Positions 1-6,998 of a DNA stretch of 64,000 bases are shown one piece after another. A program made the position numbers and the translations under genes. The notes under the pieces are model-generated. The model was not told the DNA's origin. It saw only the letters and a list, made by a program, of their open reading frames with translations, and searched no databases. Origin of the DNA: Chelativorans salis (lineage in GTDB: Bacteria; Pseudomonadota; Alphaproteobacteria; Rhizobiales; Rhizobiaceae); NCBI RefSeq assembly GCF_025336525.1, contig NZ_JAOCZP010000008.1, positions 62,001-126,000 of the forward strand, written 5' to 3'. Positions within the stretch are counted from its first letter, which is position 1; each line of letters begins with the position of its first letter.

Positions 1-501
1 GGAAGGGGCGAGCGGCATGGCGCCTTCCATCGATATGCGGCCATGGGTGGTGCGCAGGCCTATGAGCCCGCAGAAGGAGGCGGGGGCGCGGATGGAGCCG
101 TTGGTGTCGGAGCCGACGGCTATGTCGGCAAGCCCGCCTGCCACCGCCGCCACCGAGCCGGAGGACGAGCCGCCGGTGACCCTTTCGCGCGCCCGCGGGT
201 TCACCGGCGGGGGGAAATGGGCGTTCATGCCGATCATCGAGTAGGTGAGCTCGTCCGTTTGCGTCTTGCCGGCGAAGCGGGCGCCGGCATCGAGCAGCGC
301 ATGGATGGCGGGGGCCGTGGCCTCGGCGTTGCCGCTTTCGGCCTCCTTCTGCGGGTTGCCTCCGCCGGTTGGATAGCCGGCCACGTCGTAGATGTCCTTC
401 ACGGCGAGAGTGAGGCCCATGAGGGGGCCGTCCGGGGCCGACGGCACGGGGGTTTCAGGATAGTCCAGAAACGCGTTCAGCGGGTCCCGTGTCGCCGTCA
501 T
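1..501 (-). CDS. Amidase signature family hydrolase, N-terminal part (cut by window edge)
   Basis: The first 167 codons are present and the reading frame runs off the left edge of the window. Amidase-signature enzymes hydrolyse carboxamides with a Lys-cisSer-Ser triad. All three positions are visible: Lys35 in AVKDIYDVAG, the cis-Ser in GGSSSGS (about 110-116), and the nucleophile Ser136 in SDTNGSIR. The start is supported by an AAGGAG box 5 nt before the ATG. The gene is divergent from the decarboxylase gene, with about 545 nt between the two starts. The substrate cannot be told from this fragment, so I assign the family only. Confidence 0.9.
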   Translation of the reverse strand, partial: MTATRDPLNAFLDYPETPVPSAPDGPLMGLTLAVKDIYDVAGYPTGGGNPQKEAESGNAEATAPAIHALLDAGARFAGKTQTDELTYSMIGMNAHFPPPVNPRARERVTGGSSSGSVAAVAGGLADIAVGSDTNGSIRAPASFCGLIGLRTTHGRISMEGAMPLAPS

Positions 502-576
502 TTTCGCTCCTTATGGCATTTCGGACCCGACAATCGACGCTCGGTGGATTTTTTTCAAGCTCAGGCAGATTTTTCA

Positions 577-605
577 TTGATTGTGACAGGCGGGAAGATT
601 ATATC
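577..605 (+). promoter_or_regulatory. Candidate sigma70-type promoter of the decarboxylase leader
   Basis: A TTGATT hexamer is followed after exactly 17 nt by TATATC, in an AT-rich patch of otherwise GC-rich DNA. Transcription would start near 612 and give a leader of about 435 nt before the decarboxylase. The hexamers and spacing are seen in the sequence. Promoter activity is inferred. Confidence 0.4.
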
Positions 606-896
606 GCGCGTGCCCAAAGTCGCACGTGCCTGTGGGTGTCCGCCGAACCTCGAAATGGCGAGGAAGTCGGTAAGGTACCTGGAACTAACCCCTCCAGTCG
701 GTTTCGCGGCCAACCACGAAATCGAGGACATCTTGAAGCAACGACGGTGCGGGCCTTTCTGGTGTCTGCCGGTTGTCCAAAAACCGGGGTTACTGAAGAG
801 GCACACCTTCATTGCCGGCAGTGCGGTTGGGGTCTCCCATACCAAAGCTGAGGCAGACAAAGCAGAGCATTCGCCGCGAGGCGGAAGCTCATCGTC

Positions 897-1004
897 ATGC
901 GTCGAGCGCAACCGTGGTTTCCGGTGATTTTCCACCCTCCGGTCCATCGGTCCGTTCATCGCATCCTTTGTCCACCGCGGGCCCTAAAAGTCCGCAGAGC
1001 TTGA
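897..1004 (+). CDS. Upstream leader ORF of 35 codons before ornithine decarboxylase
   Basis: An ATG opens a 35-codon frame ending in TGA 43 nt before the decarboxylase start, with a weak GGAAG box 9 nt ahead. The peptide is basic and rich in proline and histidine, with the segments PVIFHPPVHRSVHRI and CPPRALKVRRA. Such a peptide could act in cis during its own translation. In Escherichia coli the unrelated peptide SpeFL senses ornithine on the ribosome and controls speF. I see no alignable identity with SpeFL, so any analogy is functional and speculative. It may be a chance ORF. Conservation of the peptide in related leaders would decide. Confidence 0.4.
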   Translation: MRRAQPWFPVIFHPPVHRSVHRILCPPRALKVRRA

Positions 1005-1015
1005 GCTTTGATCGA

Positions 1016-1033
1016 AGGCGGCTGCGGCCGCCT
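1016..1033 (+). promoter_or_regulatory. Strong hairpin directly before the decarboxylase ribosome binding site
   Basis: The arms AGGCGGC and GCCGCCT form a perfect 7-bp stem around the loop TGCG. It ends 2 nt before the GGAGAG box that serves the decarboxylase. A stem here could hide or expose the ribosome binding site, or pause transcription, depending on upstream folding. No T-run follows, so it is not a standard terminator. Confidence 0.5.
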
Positions 1034-1047
1034 ATGGAGAGACCCCG

Positions 1048-2181
1048 ATGGCCACGCAGCGCATCCTCGACTTTCTCGCCACCCGACGCCCCGACGGCCC
1101 CTGCCTCGTCGTCGACCTCGACGTCGTGCACGACAACTATCGCGCCTTCGAGAAGGCCCTGCCGGATTCGAAGATCTTTTACGCCGTGAAGGCCAATCCC
1201 GCGCCGGAGATCCTGAAGCTTCTGGCGAATCTCGGCTCGTCCTTCGACACGGCTTCCGTGGCGGAGATCGAGATGGCGCTTGACGCAGGCGCGACGCCCG
1301 ACCGCATCTCCTTCGGCAACACCATCAAGAAGGAGCGCGATGTGGCGCGGGCTTTCGAGCTCGGTGTCCGGCTGTTCGCCGTCGACTGCGTGGAAGAGGT
1401 GGAGAAGGTTGCCCGCGCGGCGCCGGGCGCCCGCGTCTTCTGCCGCGTGCTGACTGACGGGGCGGGCGCGGAGTGGCCGCTGTCGCGCAAGTTCGGCTGT
1501 GTGCCGGCGATGGCGGTGGACGTGCTGCGCAGCGCCAAGGTTCTGGGCCTCGATCCCTACGGTGTCTCCTTCCACGTCGGCTCGCAGCAGACGGATCTTT
1601 CCGCCTGGGACCGTGCGTTGGACGACGCCCGCTTCGTTTTCCAGACGCTGGCCGAGGAAGGCATTGTCCTGAAGATGGTCAACATGGGCGGCGGCTTTCC
1701 GACGCGCTACCTGCGCGACGTGCCGGCGGCACAGGCCTATGGACAGGCGATCTTCACCGCGCTCAGGAAGCACTTCGGCAACCGTCTGCCGGAGACCATC
1801 ATCGAGCCCGGTCGCGGGATGGTAGGCAATGCCGGCGTCATCAAGTCTGAGGTGGTTCTGGTCTCGAAGAAGTCGGAAGACGACGACGTACGCTGGGTCT
1901 ATCTCGACATCGGCAAGTTCGGCGGTCTGGCCGAGACCATGGACGAGGCGATCCGCTATCCGCTCGTCACCAAGCATGACGGCGGTGAGACGGCGCCGTG
2001 CGTGCTCGCCGGCCCTACCTGCGATTCGGCCGACGTGCTCTACGAGAAGACGCCGTATCCGCTGCCCATCTCGCTCACCATCGGTGACGAGGTGCTGATC
2101 GAGGGCACGGGCGCCTACACGACGACCTACGCCTCGGTGGCCTTCAACGGCTTCGAGCCGCTGCGTGCCTACGTGATCTGA
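1048..2181 (+). CDS. Ornithine/lysine decarboxylase, fold type III PLP enzyme
   Basis: This 377-residue enzyme belongs to the eukaryotic-like ornithine/diaminopimelate decarboxylase family and should convert ornithine (and possibly lysine) to putrescine (cadaverine) in the cytoplasm. The PLP-binding Lys48 lies in FYAVKANP. Other active-site motifs follow in order: HVGSQ (176-180), the phosphate-binding GGGFP (214-218), EPGRG (253-257), and CDSADVLYE with Cys325 and Asp326 at the substrate site. Tyr357 lies in GAYTTTYA. GGAGAG stands 6 nt before the ATG. It follows the long leader described above, so feedback by polyamines or ornithine is likely but unproven. Length is normal and there is no sign of damage. 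The ornithine versus lysine preference cannot be told from sequence alone. Confidence 0.93.
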   Translation: MATQRILDFLATRRPDGPCLVVDLDVVHDNYRAFEKALPDSKIFYAVKANPAPEILKLLANLGSSFDTASVAEIEMALDAGATPDRISFGNTIKKERDVARAFELGVRLFAVDCVEEVEKVARAAPGARVFCRVLTDGAGAEWPLSRKFGCVPAMAVDVLRSAKVLGLDPYGVSFHVGSQQTDLSAWDRALDDARFVFQTLAEEGIVLKMVNMGGGFPTRYLRDVPAAQAYGQAIFTALRKHFGNRLPETIIEPGRGMVGNAGVIKSEVVLVSKKSEDDDVRWVYLDIGKFGGLAETMDEAIRYPLVTKHDGGETAPCVLAGPTCDSADVLYEKTPYPLPISLTIGDEVLIEGTGAYTTTYASVAFNGFEPLRAYVI

Positions 2182-2267
2182 GCATCGGCCCCTGGGTCGC
2201 GTGTGAGACCTGCGAGTGCGGGATTTTCGAAATGAACGTCTTTTCTTGTACCTCGGAGAGCGCTGTC

Positions 2268-2852
2268 ATGGACGGCCGGTCGATCTCCCCCCTCGTGGGG
2301 GAGATCGATGGTGGCTGTGCTTTTGCGATCGCCCCCGAATCTCCCGCTGACGTTCCGGCGCGCGAGGCGCTGCTCGACCGGGCGATGGGCCCGAAGCGCA
2401 AGCGCAAATCGTCGGAGAAGCTGCGGCGCGGGCGTCAGCCGGCCGAGGGGCTTGCCTATGTCGCGCGCGGTCCGGGCGGTTCTCTCGTGGGAACCGTACG
2501 GTTGTGGGATGTGCGGCTCGGCGAGGCGGGTGAGCCTGCCTTGCTTCTCGGGCCGCTGGCGGTCGACCCGCAGATGAAGGGCGAGGGCGTCGGCACGGCT
2601 TTGATGCGCCATGCGATTGCCGAAGCAAGACAGCGTGGCCACGCGGCAATCCTGCTGGTCGGTGACGCGCCGTACTATGCGCGTTTCGGCTTCTCGGCGG
2701 AAAAGACCGGCGAACTTTCCATGCCTGGCCCCTATGAGCGGGAGCGCTTTCTGGCGTTGGAGCTTGTCAGCGGGACGCTTGACGGGGCGCATGGAGTGCT
2801 GAAGGCCGCGAGGCGGAATGGCCGGTCGGAGGCGTTGGCGCGCGCGGCTTAG
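2268..2852 (+). CDS. GNAT family N-acetyltransferase
   Basis: The 194-residue protein has the GNAT core, including LLLGPLAVDPQMKGEGVGTALM, which contains the acetyl-CoA pyrophosphate loop of the Q/R-x-x-G-x-G/A type, and a C-terminal YYARFGF motif. It resembles the YhbS-like branch of acetyltransferases with unknown substrates. I chose this ATG because GGAGAG stands 7 nt upstream. A longer version beginning 36 nt earlier is possible but has no comparable box. The first residues are encoded by a palindromic intergenic-type repeat (separate entry), so the natural N-terminus may have been extended by that repeat. The gene is convergent with the SCP2-like gene. Confidence 0.8.
   Translation: MDGRSISPLVGEIDGGCAFAIAPESPADVPAREALLDRAMGPKRKRKSSEKLRRGRQPAEGLAYVARGPGGSLVGTVRLWDVRLGEAGEPALLLGPLAVDPQMKGEGVGTALMRHAIAEARQRGHAAILLVGDAPYYARFGFSAEKTGELSMPGPYERERFLALELVSGTLDGAHGVLKAARRNGRSEALARAA
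2281..2307 (+). repeat. Palindromic repeat (CTCCCCC...GGGGGAG type) inside the acetyltransferase 5' end
   Basis: The arms CGATCTCCCC and GGGGAGATCG surround a short loop. The same core recurs twice between fliR and flhA in this window. The motif is read in frame as SISPLVGEID near the start of the acetyltransferase. Palindromes of this type are common between genes in Rhizobiales, and finding one inside a coding frame is less usual. Confidence 0.75.
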
Positions 2853-2860
2853 CGCGCGCC
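2837..2860. terminator. GC-rich hairpin between convergent genes
   Basis: The arms GGCGCGCGC and GCGCGCGCC form a perfect 9-bp stem around a 6-nt loop, overlapping the acetyltransferase stop codon. Only TT follows on the plus strand, so it is a weak match to a Rho-independent terminator. Its place between two convergent genes suggests it may limit read-through in both directions. Confidence 0.4.
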
Positions 2861-2879
2861 TTGGAATTGCTCCAGCTAC

Positions 2880-3161
2880 TCAGAGCAGCTGGCCGAGCTG
2901 CATGGCGACCGTCATGTCGCCGTCGACCTTGAGTTTGCCCTGCATAAAGGCCGATGTCGGATCCAGATCGCCGGCGATCATGGCCTCGAGATCTTCCTTG
3001 GCGAGCGTGATGATGCAGTCGGCACCAGCGCCGCTCAGGGAGACGGTCTTTCCGTCGACCACGATGGCGCCGTCGGCGCCGCAGTCGAACTTCACAGAGC
3101 TGGCGAAGTCCGAGCCGGCCACACGCTCCTGCATCTTGCCGGCGATCTCATCCATTCCCAT
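2880..3161 (-). CDS. SCP2 sterol-binding domain protein
   Basis: This 93-residue protein is a single SCP2-like domain. The pattern VKFDCGADGAIVVDGKTVSL, followed by an acidic stretch and DPTSAFMQGKLKVDGDMTVAMQLGQLL, is typical of small bacterial SCP2 proteins. These proteins form a hydrophobic tunnel and are thought to bind lipids or acyl-CoA, but their role in bacteria is not well defined. GAGGAG stands 5 nt before the ATG. It lies between two other single genes, in the same direction as the marR-type gene upstream, so co-transcription is possible across a gap of about 110 nt. Confidence 0.85.
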   Translation of the reverse strand: MGMDEIAGKMQERVAGSDFASSVKFDCGADGAIVVDGKTVSLSGAGADCIITLAKEDLEAMIAGDLDPTSAFMQGKLKVDGDMTVAMQLGQLL

Positions 3162-3274
3162 AGCTACTCCTCGTCGCGGCGCTTGGTCGAAAGCAGGGCC
3201 CGCTTGCCTGCGCCCGCCGCAAGGGAGGCCGATGCGGGAGACGCAGAGGGAATAGCAACGGGATTACGTTTACG

Positions 3275-3826
3275 TCAATGTGGATCGGTCAGCATCGGAC
3301 CTCTGCCTCCGGCCGGAGTGCCTAGCAGCCGGTCCAGAAGATCGGTCAGCCGCTCCAGGTTCTCCCTGCCGCCGAGGCGGTCGATCATGCGATTCTCGTG
3401 TTCATGCCAAAGCGCCGTCATGCGTTCGACGTAGCGCTTTCCTTCCTCGGTGAGATACAGGGAGTGCGAGCGGCGGTCGGCGCGACCCTTGCGCCGCTCT
3501 GCCAGCCCGCGAGCCTCGATGCTGTCCATCAGGAAGACGAAGTTCGCCCTCTTGATGCCCAGTCCCTCGGCAATGGTGGTCTGTTTCTGCCCGGGATATT
3601 TGGCGATCATGGCAAGGACGGAAAACTCCGCCGGGCGCAGCTTCAGCTTTGCCAGGGTGGTGGCGAAATCATGGAAGACCAGAAGCTGGGCGCGGCGCAG
3701 CTTGAAGTCGAGAAGCGAGGTGATGCAGGGCAGTTGGGCCTGGTCGTCGGCCGCCTCAAGCGGCGCCTCCGAGTGGGAGCGGCTATCTTCGCAAGGCTTG
3801 CCGGATTGGGCTGCGGGGAACGTCAT
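3275..3826 (-). CDS. MarR family transcriptional regulator
   Basis: The 183-residue protein has a MarR winged-helix domain. The segment LRPAEFSVLAMIAKYPGQKQTTIAEGLGIKRANFVFLMDSIEARGLAERR covers the helix-turn-helix, and GRADRRSHSLYLTEEGKRYVERM covers the wing and the following helix. MarR proteins bind DNA as dimers and often lose binding when a small phenolic or lipophilic ligand is present. I chose the ATG with GGAGGTG just upstream rather than a start 29 codons earlier without such a box. The 263 nt upstream are AT-rich and probably hold its promoter. The target genes are not evident. Confidence 0.85.
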   Translation of the reverse strand: MTFPAAQSGKPCEDSRSHSEAPLEAADDQAQLPCITSLLDFKLRRAQLLVFHDFATTLAKLKLRPAEFSVLAMIAKYPGQKQTTIAEGLGIKRANFVFLMDSIEARGLAERRKGRADRRSHSLYLTEEGKRYVERMTALWHEHENRMIDRLGGRENLERLTDLLDRLLGTPAGGRGPMLTDPH

Positions 3827-4089
3827 GACACCTCCAAAATGCCGTGCCTGGCGTCGGACATTTGTTGCAGAGGAGGCTGAAAAGGCCCGGGAAATGACCG
3901 CGAGCCAACGCATTGCACGAACCGCAACGGATATGCCGGCGCAAAAAGCACGCCCGATAGATCATCAAAAAATATAACGAGCCGACTAAACAGCCCGCTC
4001 CTCAAAAATATGATCGAAAACAATAACCGGAATAGGATGGATAAGAGTGCCGTCCTGCCCTAAATACGACGTTTACTATTTCATAACCG

Positions 4090-4575
4090 TCATTCTGCTG
4101 GTCCGATACGGCGACGGATGGCGTTGTCGCGTATCTCGGCCTTGGAAAGGTAATCGACCTGCTCGACCATCACCTCGTGGACCAGCTTCTCACCCGTACG
4201 CTCGTTTATGCTGTCCCGTATGCCGTTGCGCAGCGCCTCCAGGTCAACACCGTTGCGATCGGTGAAGTCTATTTGCGGATTGGCGTAAAGATAGCTGTAC
4301 AGTTCGTCGACAAGAAGCACGTCGGCTGGCAGCGACAATGCCTTCAACTTCTCCGGCTCGGCAGTGAAGACGAGACGGGCGAGGAAATAGCCGTCCACCT
4401 GCCCGTTCTTGACGACGGGCACCGAGATCACCTGCGTGCGCACGTAGTCGAGCCCGCCGAAGAAGGGGGGTGGAGGGGTGGCGTTCCTTGCCGCCTGCGA
4501 GGTCTGGAACGAATAGAACACGGCGCCAAGCGTGGCGGCGCTGACCCATACGGCGACCAGGAGGAACTTGAACAT
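4090..4575 (-). CDS. Conserved flagellar-cluster membrane protein, FliL-like architecture
   Basis: I do not recognise a named gene. The 161-residue protein has one N-terminal membrane segment (about residues 3-22) and a periplasmic domain. The plan resembles FliL: a strand pair around VVKNGQVDGYFLARLVF, then an ALRNGIRDSINERTGEKLVHEVMVEQVDYL region similar in layout to the C-terminal half of FliL. A separate, more typical FliL is encoded at 25570-26070. The gene is last in the unit that starts with the flgJ-like gene and is 5 nt from its upstream neighbour, so it is probably made with the flagellar basal body. A role at the motor or rod is inferred from position only. Confidence 0.6.
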   Translation of the reverse strand: MFKFLLVAVWVSAATLGAVFYSFQTSQAARNATPPPPFFGGLDYVRTQVISVPVVKNGQVDGYFLARLVFTAEPEKLKALSLPADVLLVDELYSYLYANPQIDFTDRNGVDLEALRNGIRDSINERTGEKLVHEVMVEQVDYLSKAEIRDNAIRRRIGPAE

Positions 4576-4580
4576 CGGCC

Positions 4581-4985
4581 CTACCGGCCGAATTCGCGGA
4601 CGGTATAGGTGCCGTCCGCCTGCGCTTGCTCGATGGCCTTTTGCAGGAGGGCGGCGACCTCGCCGACGGCGCCCAGATGCGCCTGGATCGTCGCCTCGTT
4701 GGCGGCCAGCTTGCCGCGCAGGCGGAGCATGGCCTCGCGGTGGTCGGTGCCGAGGTCCTCCGGCACGATACCCTTGAAGGCCTTGCCGAGCTCGTGGAGA
4801 TGGCGGCTTTTGCGGGCGTTCGAGGCCTTGATGTCGTATTTCGGGTCTGTGCGGATCGCCGCCGTCTCGGCCTCGATCGCATCGGTGATGCGCCCGATGA
4901 GGGCGAGCAATGCGCCGGTGCGCCCGTCTGTCACAATATTTTCAGCGGCGGGGGCGGTGTTGGCGGTGGGTTTCAGGTCGTGCAT
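4581..4985 (-). CDS. Conserved flagellar-cluster protein, possibly FlgN-like
   Basis: The 134-residue protein is soluble, mostly helical and charged, with no signal peptide or membrane segment. Long amphipathic helices run from ALLALIGRITDAIEAETAAIR to the C-terminus. The size, helicity and the alternation of an N-terminal helix with a KSRHLHELGKAFKG segment recall FlgN-type export chaperones for hook-associated proteins. I cannot show homology by eye. It lies between the flgJ-like gene and the FliL-like gene in one unit. It could also be a rhizobial flagellar protein without an enteric equivalent. Confidence 0.5.
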   Translation of the reverse strand: MHDLKPTANTAPAAENIVTDGRTGALLALIGRITDAIEAETAAIRTDPKYDIKASNARKSRHLHELGKAFKGIVPEDLGTDHREAMLRLRGKLAANEATIQAHLGAVGEVAALLQKAIEQAQADGTYTVREFGR

Positions 4986-5015
4986 AGGGAGTGTCTGCTT
5001 CCGCTCGGTAAAAGG

Positions 5016-5549
5016 CTATTCTTCATGGGTGGAAGGCGGCGCTGCATCGGTCGCGAGGGTCTTGGCCGTCTGCCGTTCGATCTCCTGGATCAGACTGGCG
5101 GCGAGCGAGGCCTGGCTTGCCGCTTCCTCCGCCTCAGGGCCGGAGGAGACGCCGGCCACGGGCACCTTCCTGCCGTCCTCCAGCGTGTGGTCGCCGAGCA
5201 CGCGGTCGGCGATGCCGATGCCGCCGCGCCTGGCCATGGCATTGCCGAGCTCCTGCGCCAGCAGGCCGCGCCACATCTCGCCGGACAGGCCTTCGCCGTA
5301 GAAGGCGGCGGTGTCCTCCGGCAGCATGTTCTGCAGGAAGCTCTGCAGCACCATGGCTTCGAACTGCACGAAGTGCTCGGGCCTGCGGGCAGGCGCAGCT
5401 TGAGCCCGTGCCGCCGGCGCGGCGACCTCAAAGGCGGTGGCCGCACCGTTGGCATGCGCCTTCAGCCTTGCCCGCGCCGCCGCGACCTTCTCAGGGTCGG
5501 CCGCCTTCGCCACGTCCAGAAGAATGTCGCCGGGGGGTGAAATCGCCAC
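5016..5549 (-). CDS. flgJ: FlgJ-like rod-binding protein without a muramidase domain
   Basis: The 177-residue protein carries the rod-binding domain of FlgJ. The segment FVQFEAMVLQSFLQNMLPEDTAAFYGEGLSGEMWRGLLAQELGNAMARRGGIGIAD (about 60-115) is diagnostic. Enteric FlgJ adds a C-terminal peptidoglycan hydrolase, which is absent here, as in other alphaproteobacteria. A separate lytic transglycosylase gene at 17103-17654 could supply that activity. The start is GTG, since the usual MAISPP opening of this family falls there and no ATG fits. A Rem-type tandem element lies 44-63 nt upstream, and the gene heads a three-gene unit. Confidence 0.8.
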   Translation of the reverse strand: MAISPPGDILLDVAKAADPEKVAAARARLKAHANGAATAFEVAAPAARAQAAPARRPEHFVQFEAMVLQSFLQNMLPEDTAAFYGEGLSGEMWRGLLAQELGNAMARRGGIGIADRVLGDHTLEDGRKVPVAGVSSGPEAEEAASQASLAASLIQEIERQTAKTLATDAAPPSTHEE

Positions 5550-5592
5550 GAGCGTCTACCGCGAACCGTTTTCAATAAGTCGACTATGACAG

Positions 5593-5612
5593 GGAAAGCT
5601 TGCGGCAGGCTT
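5593..5612 (-). promoter_or_regulatory. Candidate Rem/FtcR operator upstream of the flgJ-like gene
   Basis: Read in the direction of the gene, the site is AAGCCTGCC-GC-AAGCTTTCC: two 9-nt half-sites with 11-nt periodicity and the core CGCAAG. It lies 44-63 nt before the GTG start. It is one of seven such elements in the flagellar region (see the first finding). Binding by the cluster's OmpR-family regulator is an inference. Confidence 0.5.
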
Positions 5613-5626
5613 GCTCGGCTTGCTGT

Positions 5627-6010
5627 TCAACGCTCGCGCTGGTGTTCCAGCATCTCCAGCACGGCTTTTTCCTCGGCCGCCCTTTCGTGGCTGCGCACGG
5701 CGCTCGTGTGGGCGCGCTCGGCCACATCCGCGCGCGCGCCGGCGGCGGCGACCATGGTGGCCTCCTCGGCAGCCCGCGCGAGGCTCTTCTCCCTGCGGGC
5801 AAGGGCGCGGGCGATGCGATCGTGATAGAGCGCGGGAAAGAGGGCCGCCAGGCTGTCTGGCGCGTCCAGGCGCCCGGCAAGCTCGGCTGCCTCGGCTTCG
5901 GCCGCGGCCGCTTCCTTCAGATGCGCGGCGCGGCGCGCCTCGTGCAGCTCCTTGAGCCGCTCCTGCAGTTTCACGAGCCGTGCCAGCCTTTGCCGTCTGT
6001 CCGTCGTCAT
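5627..6010 (-). CDS. FliJ-like coiled-coil flagellar protein
   Basis: The 127-residue protein is almost entirely predicted coiled coil. It is rich in alanine, glutamate and arginine, with repeats such as KLQERLKELHEARRAAHLKEAAAAEAEAAELA. FliJ is a small coiled-coil protein that links the FliI ATPase to the FlhA export gate. Size, composition and position directly after fliR fit this role, but coiled coils are hard to assign by eye. The gap from the fliR stop is 4 nt, so it is translated from the flhA-fliR message or one starting at fliR. Confidence 0.55.
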   Translation of the reverse strand: MTTDRRQRLARLVKLQERLKELHEARRAAHLKEAAAAEAEAAELAGRLDAPDSLAALFPALYHDRIARALARREKSLARAAEEATMVAAAGARADVAERAHTSAVRSHERAAEEKAVLEMLEHQRER

Positions 6011-6014
6011 CGCC

Positions 6015-6761
6015 TCATCCGCCGATCGTGGTTGGGAAGAAGCCGTCGGCGAAGAGGCGCAGGAAGGTGCCGATGCCGAAGTAGAGGAGCATCAAGCCGC
6101 CGGCGATGACGAAAGGCAGCGAGATGAAGTAGATGGGGATTTGCGGTGTCAGCTTGTTGATGAAGCCGATGGCGAGGTTGACCAGGATTGCATAGGCCAC
6201 GAAGGGGCTGCCGAGCCGTATCATCACGAAGAAGGCCGCGGAGAGCGTGTCGGAGAGGTCGACAAGCGCCGATTGCGGATTGAACAGCGCATCGACGGGC
6301 GCCAGCCTGTAGGAGGCCACCAGCGCCTGGATGATGGCGTGGTGGAAATCGAACACGAAAAGCAGAAGCAGCGCGGAAAAGGAGATGAGGGTGGCGACTT
6401 CCGGCTGCGGCTCGTTCTCCTCCACCGCCACGCCGCCGCCGGCCATGCCGTAGCCCATCATCATCGCCATGGCGGCGCCGATGAACTGGAGCGCCAGCAC
6501 GTAGAAGCGCGCGACGAGGCCGATCAGCGCGCCGATGAGGAGCTCCGAGCCGATGAGGACGAGCATTGTCTGGGGCTGGCGCGAGACATGGGGCACGATC
6601 GCCTCCCACAGATGCGCGAGCAGCGCCAGCGAGGCGCCGACGGCGACGAAGAGGCGCACTTGCGCGGGAACGCGGGCGCTGCCGAGGCCCGGCAGGAAGA
6701 GGAAACAGGCGCCGATGCGGCAGAATGCGAGGAAGGCGGCGAGGATGGCGGTTTCCAGCAT
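6015..6761 (-). CDS. fliR: Flagellar export gate protein FliR
   Basis: FliR is part of the FliPQR core of the flagellar type III export gate in the inner membrane. The 248-residue protein starts MLETAILAAFLAFCRIGACFL and has five to six hydrophobic segments. The family motif region SFSALLLLFVFDFHHAIIQALVASYRLAP is present around 145-175 and the AIGFINKLTPQIPIYFI segment is near 205-222. Length matches the family (about 250). It follows flhA after a 237-nt gap filled with palindromic repeats. No Rem-type site was found in that gap. Confidence 0.95.
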   Translation of the reverse strand: MLETAILAAFLAFCRIGACFLFLPGLGSARVPAQVRLFVAVGASLALLAHLWEAIVPHVSRQPQTMLVLIGSELLIGALIGLVARFYVLALQFIGAAMAMMMGYGMAGGGVAVEENEPQPEVATLISFSALLLLFVFDFHHAIIQALVASYRLAPVDALFNPQSALVDLSDTLSAAFFVMIRLGSPFVAYAILVNLAIGFINKLTPQIPIYFISLPFVIAGGLMLLYFGIGTFLRLFADGFFPTTIGG

Positions 6762-6817
6762 GGGTTACCGCATTCGCCCATGGGGTGGGGGAGAGGGAAC
6801 GATCGCACTCTTTCGAG

Positions 6818-6862
6818 CCCCCCTCTGTCCTGCCGGACATCTCCCCCACGAGGGAGGAGATT
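6818..6862 (+). repeat. Dispersed palindromic repeat, copy A
   Basis: This element begins with a CCCCCCTCTGTCC block and continues into a CTCCCCC-type palindrome. Its first 32 nt recur as an exact reverse complement in copy B, 6943-6974. Together the copies form a large inverted repeat between flhA and fliR. A related core lies inside the acetyltransferase gene at 2281-2307. Confidence 0.8.
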
Positions 6863-6929
6863 GCGCTGGCCGGTTGCTCCGGCACCTGTTCTGTAGCGCC
6901 GGCGGTTGGCGAAAGCCGATGCGGCGGCT

Positions 6930-6974
6930 GATCTCCCCCCATGTGGGGGAGATGTCCGGCAGGACAGAGGGGGG
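6930..6974 (-). repeat. Dispersed palindromic repeat, copy B (inverted relative to copy A)
   Basis: GATCTCCCCCCATGTGGGGG is followed by a block that is the exact reverse complement of the first 32 nt of copy A. The internal palindrome could fold by itself, and the two copies could also pair with each other across about 67 nt. Either structure would sit in the flhA-fliR message. Confidence 0.8.
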
Positions 6975-6998
6975 CGTGAAGGGGCTTGGCATCGACGG

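Larger units (their letters stand above)
612..1047 (+). ncRNA. Long 5' leader of the ornithine decarboxylase gene, candidate speF-type regulatory RNA
   Basis: About 435 nt without a conventional gene precede the decarboxylase. Alphaproteobacterial ornithine decarboxylase genes are known to carry a long conserved leader called the speF motif, first described together with SAM-II in a survey of alphaproteobacterial RNAs. Position and length fit that class, but I cannot align the family from memory. Local hairpins are visible: CGTGC/GCACG near 608-625, CCTCG/CGAGG near 648-663, CCGC/GCGG near 873-883, and a strong one just before the ribosome binding site. The 3' part also holds a 35-codon ORF. 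A covariance search with the speF model would settle the identity. Confidence 0.5.

Noticed and set aside
680-701. GGAAC in the decarboxylase leader as an EcfG promoter
   Set aside because: The downstream CGGTT-like sequence is at the wrong distance (about 13 nt), so the consensus is not met.
561-959. 132-codon open frame on the minus strand in the decarboxylase leader
   Set aside because: No ribosome binding site or recognisable family, and the region is better explained as a leader RNA on the other strand.
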